NCBI GenBank assembly: GCA_002077065.1
Contig: NAJO01000037.1
Location: 372,001-436,000, forward strand
Length of the DNA stretch: 64,000 nucleotides
Direction of reading: 5' to 3'
DNA from: Cryoendolithus antarcticus
Taxonomy: Eukaryota > Ascomycota > Dothideomycetes > Cladosporiales > Cladosporiaceae
The position numbers and the translations under genes were made by a program. Within the stretch, counting starts at the first letter, position 1; every line of letters begins with the position of its first letter. Below the pieces are notes generated by a model, which worked only from the letters and a program-made list of their open reading frames with translations, had not been told where the DNA came from and searched no databases. Of the stretch, positions 32,426-41,101 are shown one piece after another.

Positions 32426-33455
32426 CCGATTCACTCGAAGAAGCCATCGACGAAGCAGCCTTCAGCCGCGCAGGATGGGCGAAAGCTGCCGACGAGATCG
32501 AAGCCTACTACGCGCAGCGACACAAAGAATGGGAAAGGCATGACTCGCAGTGAGTTCATTGTCCCTTCCTTCATTGTACATGCGCTCACTCCTTCCTAGC
32601 CGGAGTACTAACAGTCTACTAGAGGATCCCAGACTAGCGCTTATTCCCCGACCTCCACGCATGCCTGGCTATGATGCAAAAGCCTCTATGCGTGCAGAAT
32701 ACACTGGGCGCCCGGTACCACTACTGATAGTCCTGGACCTGAACGGAACCCTGCTCTCCAGGCATCCGAAGAATCGTCAGCGCGTCAAACTCCGTCCACA
32801 CTTAGATAAGTTCCTGGAGTACTTATTCACTCGCCACAAGGTGGTCATCGTAAGTACTTCTGTGACTGATCATTTTAGTTATGGTACTAAGTCAGATTAG
32901 TGGTCTTCGGCAACACCTGAGTCAGTGACAGCGATGCTAGGCAAGATCTTCTTCCCGGAAGGCGATGCAGTACGGTCTCGCGCAAATAGCGACGATCTGA
33001 TGGATTGGTACAATCGTATCGTTGCCATGTGGAACCGCAAGCACCTTGATCTGGGAGACTTCTATTGGCAGAACCCTCAGGTCTACAAGCAGCTGTCTAG
33101 ACTGTGGGCAGACCCGAATATACAGTCAACCTGTTTTGGGGGCCAGTGGGATCAGTTCGACACCCTCTTGATCGACGACTCGCTCGAGAAGGCAGCGAGC
33201 GAGCCACACAATCTCGTCCAGATCAGGGAGATGGTGTGGAACGAGGATGACCAAGGTGTCGAAGTGCTTGCCCAGGTGGCGAAGTACATCTCTAGAGCGA
33301 GCAACTACCGGAACGTTAGCGCATTCGTGAAAGAGAACCCTTTCAAGCATGACCCGGTGCCTCGCGATGAGAACACGTGGGCTTGGATGGAGCAGAACAC
33401 GAGCGACTTCATGATTCACGACGATCTTAACTCAGATCGTCGTCACTTGAAGTAG
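32426..33455 (+). CDS. FCP1-like HAD phosphatase family protein, 5' end unresolved
   Basis: Supported exons: about 32426-32549, 32600-32849 and 32901-33455. The first encodes SLEEAIDEAAFSRAGWAKAA; a 50-bp GTGAGT intron leads to HRSTNSLLEDPRLALIPRP, and a 51-bp GTAAGT intron divides KVVI from WSSATPESV. The FCP1 homology (CTD phosphatase) domain is shown by VLDLNGTLL, the WSSATP block and LLIDDSLEKA. In active FCP1/SCP enzymes the first motif is DxDxT/V; here the second Asp is Asn (DLNGT), so the acid/base may be missing. The N-terminal exon or exons could not be joined with confidence. A role as protein phosphatase or as an inactive relative is open. Confidence 0.75.
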
Positions 33456-33765
33456 TGAGACGATCCGGGAGTTCAGGATCTGCGGACAGCGTTGTCAAGT
33501 TTTAGCGAGGAGTTTGGGATTATTGGCGATCGGCGTCACGCGCACGAAGATACCCATTGGGCTACGCTTCTCGCCGGTGCACCATAGTTTGTCGTCGACG
33601 CAATGAGGCATTCGGTAGTATCACGGAAGAGGCACATAGTCCGAGAGGACTGCATAGACGGCTATCGAGTTCAATGAAGCCACTAAGCCAAGCATCTGTC
33701 AAATCGCACAGTCGCGGGTGAGCCGACGTAAGAGTGGAGATGTCGGTCGTGGATGAGAGTGACCA
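33456..33765. other. 3' flanks, convergent genes
   Basis: Convergent ends of the phosphatase-like and SPATA20-like genes; nothing else seen. Confidence 0.5.
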
Positions 33766-36153
33766 TCATCTGAGCGCCTCTATCGACGTGGCATCTAACA
33801 GCTTACAGACACCTCCCTCGCAAAGCTGCACCATTTCCCTATCTCCGTCAGTGTCCGCCAACAGGTCATTCCTTCCTTTCAACCACTCATCCTGAGCTCC
33901 ATTGCCGATTCTGATAATCGTCATAGTCGGGAACACACCCTCCCTATACTTCCTCACCGCAGCCTCTGCCTCCTGGCCCACACCAACAACCATTAATCCT
34001 CTGCATCCCAACTTCGCAGCCACAATCGAACTCATCATCCCGCTGAACAACCCTGGGTGCTGCCCAATCTCCACCTCAAAAGCTGCAACAGTCTGCCGCG
34101 ACAACTTCTCGTACTTCGCATCGTTCAACATACTCCCGAGCCTAAACAGATTACTCGCGCTCACGCCGTTGACAGACGGCTCAGCGTTGTCCATTCCATC
34201 TTTCGTCCGCACTAAGATATCAATCTGATGCTCGGGCGTGGAGAAGAAAGCGTGCCGTGCTGGATCCCAAAATTGCTTGATCTGGGATTGCTGCAGATCA
34301 TCGGCCCAAGCGAGCCAGTTGCTGTCGAAGGTCGCTTCGTAGAGATCTAGCAGGCCGCCTATGAGGAACGCGTAATCGTCTGCGAAGCCGTGGATGTCGC
34401 CTGGGCCCTCACGGTAGACGCGTCGAAGAGTGTGGTTCGATGAATCGTAGAGGCGGGTCTTGATGCAGGTCGCGGCGTTTATGACGGTGTTCAGGTAGGT
34501 CGAGGAGGCTTCTGGGGAGGCGGAGTGGAGGGCTGTACTTGCCTTTGCCAGACCGCTGATGGCGAGGCCGTTCCAGGCTGTGACTATCTTGTCATCGAGC
34601 GCGGGTCGAGGCCGGGTTCGATTGCGGTATTCGATCAGCTTTTGTTGTGAGGATGCGATGTGCTCTTTGATCTGCTCTGCAGCAATGCCGAGCTCCTTCG
34701 CTAACTCGCTGGTCTCGAATTGGACACAAAGCGTATTCTGTCCCCTCAGCTCACCTTCCGCATCGTATCGCTGATCGATGTTACCTTTCTCTTTGATACC
34801 CCAGTACCTCGTACATGTCTCTAGCTCATCCGGTCCAAGAATCTGCATGATTTCCTGATATGTATAAACGTAGAATGCACCCTCGCGCTTCTCGTGATTC
34901 TCGTGTGAGATCTGCGAGTCTGCATCTTCGCTCGCATGTATGCCACCAAGCTCAGACACCATCGGTGGTGAGCTGAGATATGTCGCGATATCGTTCACAG
35001 CTTCGAGGAAGATTGGCTTTTGCGTGATCCTCCAGGCATCCACATACAGCGGCAGTAGTTGGGCATTGTCATACAGCATCTTCTCGAAATGTGGAAGACC
35101 CCATTCTCGGTTCACCGAGTATCGCGAGAGACCATGTCCCACCTGATCCTTGATGCCTCCCTTGAACATCGCCTCGAGCGTCTTCAGTGCCATTCGCCGC
35201 GCGTCTTCTACCTCATCGTCTCCCACGACCTCCGTGACCTCAGTACCAAATGATCCGAGTCGAAGTAGCTGACCGAGATGTGTGGGCGTGGGGAACTTGG
35301 GTGCGCCGCCAAATCCTCCGTACTCCTCGTCGAAACGAGTCTTGTAGTGCTGATAGCTCTCCTCGAGCAGATCGAGCTCCAGATTATCCTCCTCGCCCTC
35401 ACCTATCACATCGCCTGCTTGTCGCCCACCTAGCGAGCCCTCTGCTGCGAAGTCTCGCAACTGTGCTGCGATCTTCTTACCACTGTTGCGTATGCTCTGC
35501 TCTTGCTCTTCCCACGCTTCAGCCACTTTCTTCAAGATATCCTCGAAGCCCGCGCCTGGTCTGAGGCGCTCACTCTTTGGCCCTGGCCAGTATGTTCCTC
35601 CAAATATCGGCTCTAGATCTGGCGTGACGAAGACGTTCAGCGGCCATCCTCCGCCACCTGTTGTCGCCTGTAGAAAGTCCATGTACTGGCGATCGATGTC
35701 CGGCCGTTCCTCTCGATCCACCTTGATCGGAATGAACTTCTCGTTCAACAGCTTAGCTACTCCGGCGTCTTGGAAGCTCTCAGTCTGCATCACGTGACAC
35801 CAATGGCAGGCAGAATAGCCGATGCTAAGCAACAGCAGGCGGTTAGACGTCCTCGCGAGCTCAAGGGTGTCCGGACTCCATAGCTGCCATGCAGTCGGGT
35901 CGTTCGCATGATGTCGTACGTAAGGGCTCTTTGAATCATTACAGCGGTTGGAGAGTAGAACAGGCTGTAACGTCGAAGCCATCGTAGTCGGAGGTGATCC
36001 GTGGATTGATCGCCGGGCTGTTCGAGCTTTAATGGGGCGACCCCAATGTGCCGAAACCAGCACGAAATTATCGCCTCCCAATGTGCTGGCTCTCTTGAAG
36101 TTTCTTCTCGATGACAACTGCCCTGCTTGGACTCTAGCTAGACGACTGTACAT
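33766..36153 (-). CDS. SPATA20/YyaL-type thioredoxin-fold protein (DUF255)
   Basis: 795 residues from the first ATG, single exon. The N-terminal 65 residues are rich in Arg, Ser and Ala with almost no acids (SRLARVQAG, RTARRSIHGSPP), consistent with a mitochondrial presequence; an internal Met (MASTLQPV) would give a cytosolic form. The thioredoxin-like DUF255 domain follows, with SPYVRHHANDP, the redox-type motif ACHWCHVM near 115, DREERPDIDRQYM and GGGGWPLNVFVTPD. The C-terminal two thirds form the (alpha/alpha)6-type region with FEKMLYDNAQLL and KIVTAWNGLAISGLAK. The function is not established in fungi. Confidence 0.92.
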   Translation of the reverse strand: MYSRLARVQAGQLSSRRNFKRASTLGGDNFVLVSAHWGRPIKARTARRSIHGSPPTTMASTLQPVLLSNRCNDSKSPYVRHHANDPTAWQLWSPDTLELARTSNRLLLLSIGYSACHWCHVMQTESFQDAGVAKLLNEKFIPIKVDREERPDIDRQYMDFLQATTGGGGWPLNVFVTPDLEPIFGGTYWPGPKSERLRPGAGFEDILKKVAEAWEEQEQSIRNSGKKIAAQLRDFAAEGSLGGRQAGDVIGEGEEDNLELDLLEESYQHYKTRFDEEYGGFGGAPKFPTPTHLGQLLRLGSFGTEVTEVVGDDEVEDARRMALKTLEAMFKGGIKDQVGHGLSRYSVNREWGLPHFEKMLYDNAQLLPLYVDAWRITQKPIFLEAVNDIATYLSSPPMVSELGGIHASEDADSQISHENHEKREGAFYVYTYQEIMQILGPDELETCTRYWGIKEKGNIDQRYDAEGELRGQNTLCVQFETSELAKELGIAAEQIKEHIASSQQKLIEYRNRTRPRPALDDKIVTAWNGLAISGLAKASTALHSASPEASSTYLNTVINAATCIKTRLYDSSNHTLRRVYREGPGDIHGFADDYAFLIGGLLDLYEATFDSNWLAWADDLQQSQIKQFWDPARHAFFSTPEHQIDILVRTKDGMDNAEPSVNGVSASNLFRLGSMLNDAKYEKLSRQTVAAFEVEIGQHPGLFSGMMSSIVAAKLGCRGLMVVGVGQEAEAAVRKYREGVFPTMTIIRIGNGAQDEWLKGRNDLLADTDGDREMVQLCEGGVCKLLDATSIEALR

Positions 36154-36830
36154 GAGAAGGAAAGAGTAGAACAATAATCTGAAGACATGGAAGAAACTCG
36201 ACTAAATTCATCAGCAAACTGTACTTACTATCTCAATGGCGTCGATATGATGTCCCGCCATGGATGCAGAGCATTCGGTGCTGCAGCAGGTACCGAACCC
36301 TCCGCCAGCCCACATGGCGCAATCGGAATGATAAGGAATTCGTCGAGTGTGCTTGTGTGCTGCACGTGTTTGCTGACTGTTTCGCCGGAAGTAGTCCGTG
36401 CGCTTGGCGGGGAGATTGGGGGCCAGAAGTGAAGGTAAAAATACACCAATCCCTGCAGCCTGCAATTTCTCCGATGGATGTTTCAAGATGCTGACAATGA
36501 TGAGCAGTGCCATGTGGTTCAGCGGTGCTACAAGGCTGCTGACGTCTCGACTTCAAACTGCCCTTGACGTACCGAGGATGGCAACGACTTGCATTTCTGC
36601 TCTCGAGTGCGCAAGTCGTCCTCCTGGGAGCTGAAACTACAAGCTTTCCACCCACAGGTAGGTGATCTCCAAGTCTCCACATATACGTTCTCTAGACTTT
36701 TAAGGGTGCTTTCAGCCCCCAAACGGTGGCGCATATCAAGGCTTTATAACTCGAGGGAGTCTGCCGCGAAGATGCATCGTATACCTGGGAGTCGGCCGCC
36801 ACTAGACAGAGTGTGCACTGCCGAAGAGAA
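36154..36830. promoter_or_regulatory. divergent promoter, SPATA20-like / membrane protein
   Basis: No supported gene. Several short frames on both strands were discarded. Confidence 0.4.
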
Positions 36831-38030
36831 ATGGCCTTACGATTCCAAGACTGGTTTACTCTCAGTGAGCAGGACTTCGGCAAGGTCTCGAGCTCAACCT
36901 GCAATGCTTCGCTCGCTGCGTTTCGCGACGCCTATGCCAGGGCCCCTTCGCAAGCTGCCATTGGCCTAGGCATCAACACCCACACAGATCCTGTGTATGA
37001 GCTTTGTCAGAGCCACGCCTCATGCATACTTGAGAACTCGTCCGAGTGGACGAAAGCGAACCTGAGTACGAGCAGTCTTGTCCTCGGCCTGCTGCCCACA
37101 ATCCTCGCTGTCGTTGCTCCAAGCATGACGGAGATGGCTGTTCTGGGAGTACACCGTCCACTGTTGGCAGCTATACTCTCAATATCCACACCGGCCATAC
37201 TTCAGGCTCGCGTATTTAGCTACGAGGATCCTGGCGACATCCTCTTGACCGAGCATCCGCGCGGCGACATTCGACATCCACTCATACTGGGACCCTGGTC
37301 TGCGCGAACTGCGATTACCACTGGCATAGTCGAAATTGTCCTCACAGTTGGGGTCCTGTTGAACACGCTGACTCTGGTTACTCAACTTACGAACAACTCG
37401 GTTCTCAGCTGGGGCTGCACTCGGACCTGGCCGGTATATGTGTGGATGTTTGTACCCTTTATCATTCATGCTCTTGCCACCACAGGCTATCATTTGACCC
37501 TTCATGCGCATCAGACCGCAACAGACACGGGACATCAGATCAAGCCCAGCTCTGCATCGGATGAGGGCGTTATGATGCACGACATGGGACCTGACAGCAA
37601 AGCCGGCAGCAATGGTTATGTTAAACCGCTTTACGCGCAAGATCCAATGGCCGCAAGCTCCAGAAATGAGAATGTACTACGCCGACGCCTACATCAAGAG
37701 ATCACATCATGCGCTTCTCACGCCCACCCAAGCCGCAACACGCGTCCCCATGTCGAACAGGACCGCAGGATGCGCACTGGAATTCTGCTGAACAGCATAG
37801 CTGGATTCCTTGGATTCATGCATCTTGTTTTCGGGACGGCAACGTTCTCTGCGCTATTGTTCATTGTGCCAAAGGATGCTATTGGCCAAATAGCAATGCG
37901 ACTCATGCTCTCTGCGCTGGTTTGTCGATTCCTTGTCATGTTTGAGCTGGCTGGGCTGAGAGGGAGGGCGCTACAGGAGAAGATTGGCAATAAGCAAGGG
38001 AAAGAGAGCCTCCTCGGAAATGCTGCATAG
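36831..38030 (+). CDS. multi-span fungal membrane protein
   Basis: 399 residues from the first ATG. About six hydrophobic spans are visible: LVLGLLPTILAVVAPSM; PLLAAILSISTPAILQA; TGIVEIVLTVGVLLNTL; VYVWMFVPFIIHALATT; SIAGFLGFMHLVFGTATFSA; and MRLMLSALVCRFLVMF. A soluble loop of about 100 residues lies between spans 4 and 5. Sequons occur before span 1 (NSS, NLS). I know this layout from uncharacterised filamentous fungal proteins only; no transporter signature is visible. It converges with another membrane protein 70 bp downstream. Confidence 0.7.
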   Translation: MALRFQDWFTLSEQDFGKVSSSTCNASLAAFRDAYARAPSQAAIGLGINTHTDPVYELCQSHASCILENSSEWTKANLSTSSLVLGLLPTILAVVAPSMTEMAVLGVHRPLLAAILSISTPAILQARVFSYEDPGDILLTEHPRGDIRHPLILGPWSARTAITTGIVEIVLTVGVLLNTLTLVTQLTNNSVLSWGCTRTWPVYVWMFVPFIIHALATTGYHLTLHAHQTATDTGHQIKPSSASDEGVMMHDMGPDSKAGSNGYVKPLYAQDPMAASSRNENVLRRRLHQEITSCASHAHPSRNTRPHVEQDRRMRTGILLNSIAGFLGFMHLVFGTATFSALLFIVPKDAIGQIAMRLMLSALVCRFLVMFELAGLRGRALQEKIGNKQGKESLLGNAA

Positions 38031-38099
38031 CAGATTCCAATACAGATGACACGCAGTCTACCAACTCTCCATTCCACGTACCGCCAGACATCCCGCAGC

Positions 38100-38776
38100 T
38101 CACGCTGACCTCGGAGGTCCCCACGAAACGCCATGTCCCCACAAGAACAGACTATGAGTGCTCCATCCGAGGATCAGACACGCAAACATCGCGCCTATGA
38201 CCTTGTAGCTGCTCCACGGCTTTATCGCAGCCGGCTTGACCCCAATATAGGTCTTCATCCACGTCCAGAAGATGTCTGCGCTCACAGACGTATAGCACAA
38301 GGCAAGGATTGCCATCCAGGAGGGGACGAATTCAGTCATCCCCAGCTCAGATCGGTCTGCATCGATCACGGTGTTAGTAGACGATCAGCTATGTCGCATA
38401 GAATGTAGCGGAACCACTTACGATGTCCAATTTGTACTACTGCCATTACGGTCATGTAGAGTTGGAAGAAAGTTGTGCAGCCAGCGAAGTACAGGGCAGT
38501 ATATGGCTCCAGTGCGATCAGCGTGTGAATCAGGACGATGTGCCAGTCTCTGATCTTCAAGTCTCCGATCTCGCTCCATGTCTTGCGCTTGTAGGAGCTA
38601 TCGAACAGGATGTCGAAACGGGACTTGCGGATGGCTCGTGTTCGCACGCCCGCGGTCTTGCTGTTGACGACTTCGAGCATGTCCATGTCGGCGATGTCCC
38701 CGACTAGGACGGTCGATTTTGGGTCATCGAACTTGCAGCTGGTCTTCCGATCCGCGGTAGGCATTGATGAAGTCAT
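38100..38776 (-). CDS. fungal membrane protein, three spans
   Basis: Exons 38422-38776 and 38100-38356 (- strand) give 203 residues. The intron is 65 bp with GTAAGT donor, a perfect tactaac branch and TGCAG acceptor. The N-terminal 70 residues are soluble; then come YTALYFAGCTTFFQLYMTVM, SWMAILALCYTSVSADIFW and VIGAMFACLILGWSTHSLFL. No family recognised. It faces the six-span gene tail to tail; relatedness between the two is not evident. Confidence 0.65.
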
Positions 38777-39058
38777 ATTTAGTGCTTGTGGTAGTGATGA
38801 TGAGAATTGAAAATATGGCTTCTGCGGTCTGGATAATGAAGGAGAAGTACCAACGGAGCCTTGATGGAAAGACACCCTTTATATATCGCCAAAGGACACA
38901 GTGTTCTGTCAAGAAGATCCAGTGTGCGGATCGAGTTGAGTGCGCGGAGAACATTATTGCTGACCGACAAAGGCATTCAGATTGGCAGACCAACATCCAA
39001 GATTCTGATGGCACGCCACACGCACTCGTGGAAACCCACGAGATCACCCGTGTCCTCA

Positions 39059-40508
39059 TCACGTATACCACGTGGGTTCCGGAATCTCATCCAGCAGTTG
39101 ATACCTCCCAACTTCCCTCTTCTTGTAGGCCACAGGATCGTGTAGCGAATGCGTGCGAATGTCACGCCAGAAGCGATCGAAGCCGTACTTCTTACCGGTT
39201 GCTCTTGCACCCACCATCTCGAAGATGCCATTCGTGACAAGCAAACCTGTGTCTGTGGTGACGACCTTGACGCTCGCGACGAGAGTGGCGACTTCGCCAC
39301 GTCGCTGGGCGGTGATGGAACTGCGGGAGCCGCTCGCAGTGCCCTTGGAGCCGTTGACGTGGCCGTTGGAGTGACGATTGCTGCCTTTGCTCGATGGTCG
39401 ATGATCGACGTCGGCCATCGGCGTGGATCCACGCTGTCCAGCATCTCTGTACAGCCTCGCTACCTCGTCGCCAGCGCGATCAGCCAGCGCATCGGCGGCT
39501 TGTAAATGAGCCCTGTACGTCCCATATCGCTCAATAATGTACCACTCGTCGACCGCTTTGTCTTTGTTGTCGCCACCGTATGGCCACGGTCGAGTACCGT
39601 TGACTGTATACTTCGTCGCAGCCGCCAGCGCACCCTGCGCGATGCCCAGATAGAAGTTCGAGAACACTAGCTGGATAGTCGGCAGCAGCAACGAAGCGAA
39701 CGGCGAGCCTAGGATGTCGCTGATCGGTCGCTTTGTCGACGAGTCCCAGCCCAGAGCATCGGTCCAGGGAACTTTCACATTGTTGATCTTGACTGAGCCG
39801 GACTCGGTCAGACGAAGTCCGATACTATCCCAGTTGTGTGCGAACGTAATACCAGGCTGAATAGTGTTGACAAAGGTGAAGATATGGTCTTCGGTCCCTT
39901 CTAGAACGCCCTCGAGCACTGTGAGGTCCAAGACGACACCTCCAGTGTTGAAGTTCTTGGCACCGTTGAAGATGATGGAGTCGCCGTCGGAGGTGATCTT
40001 AAGATCGCTGTCGCGAGGGTTGACGGCGCCGCCGATGAACTGGAAGGGCATCAGTTAGTTACTTTGTGCAATTGAGAAGAGCTCGGCCACTCACATAGTT
40101 GTTCTTTACAATCGCCTGCTGCACACTATCCGCTTGCTCCTCGGTCCCCACAACGTTCGCTGTGGTCGACCAGAGCAAGTGATAGCCCAGCAACATGCCC
40201 AAACTTCCATCGCCCTTTGCTACTTCACGAATGAGCTTGTAAACCGTGTCCCATGCCTCCCCGCCACCACCGTAGCGCTTCGGACCAAGCACTTTCAACA
40301 GCCCGGAAGACTTCAGCAGCGATATCTCGGCCCGTGGAGCTTTGTTCTCGATGTCTCGCGCCGAAGCATCTTGAGCAAAAATCTCAGCTACTTGACGTGC
40401 GCGCTCAATCCAGCCCGCTTGGTCTGAGGGTAGGCCTGCCGCTTCGAATTGCTTGTGATGGGTGGCGTAGACGGTCGGGTCAGTGTAGTGACGCTCTGAT
40501 TTAGACAT
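39059..40508 (-). CDS. DszC-like / acyl-CoA dehydrogenase-fold flavin monooxygenase
   Basis: Exons 40095-40508 and 39059-40039 (- strand) give 464 residues. The fold is that of acyl-CoA dehydrogenases; the closest described enzymes are the reduced-flavin monooxygenases of sulfur compounds (DszC, TdsC) and SfnC-like proteins. Recognised blocks: LLKVLGPKRYGGGGEAW, GDGSLGMLLGYHLLWS, NPRDSDLKIT, NGAKNFNTG and the substrate-pocket segment WDSIGLRLTESGSV. A polar insert of about 40 residues (SSKGSNRHSNGHVNGSKG) interrupts the C-terminal helical domain. The true substrate is unknown; organosulfur use is family inference. It would need reduced flavin from a separate reductase, which is not in this window. 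Confidence 0.87.
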
Positions 40509-41101
40509 CTTGTCTGCAAGGAACGGGAACGAAATAAATGAGAGAATTACCAATAGAGGAGATCTGACCTGTATAGCCGAGTGAACAGCATCGGTGTGCT
40601 CGTATACTGTACCTTCTCATTACTTACTACTGTCGCAGCTCGCTCGCACGCCATCGAGCTCGTCCATCGCGAATGCATTTAGTTGCACCTCTATAACGCG
40701 TTCGATCGACTGACTTCACGCTATCGATGCTTGCGTGCGGAGAAAATGGAGACGTTAGACCCTTGATGCAGAAAGTCGAGCTTTCGATGGAGTTAAGTGG
40801 TGCTCCTGATGAAGTCTGATAGAAAAGGTGAAGCTGTACCTGAGGCGACCACTTGGCAGCGCGGCTGCAATCTCGTGTGACGGAGGGGTGCAAGAAATTA
40901 GTATTACTCGCCCATCTAGGCCATTTTTCTGTAGTGAGTGCTAGTACAAGTCGTGTCCTCTAGCGTAATTTTCCTACGTAGCGTCGTACGGCCTCACGCG
41001 TTCGCCCTTCCCTTTTCAAGAGCAGCGTGTACCCTCCCCTCATACCCAGTGATCGTAACATCATATAACCTAGTCCTTAACGCCATGCCCATGCAACAGA
41101 A
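40509..41101. other. intergenic, GYP7 3' flank and monooxygenase promoter
   Basis: No supported gene. Confidence 0.5.

Noticed and set aside
32258..32549. Frame from ATG 32258 (Lys/Ser/Pro-rich) as N-terminus of the phosphatase
   Set aside because: It can be joined only by using the later acceptor at 32623/32624; the alternative frame gives a better protein (SLEEAIDEAAFSRAGW then HRSTNSLLED). Not fully excluded.
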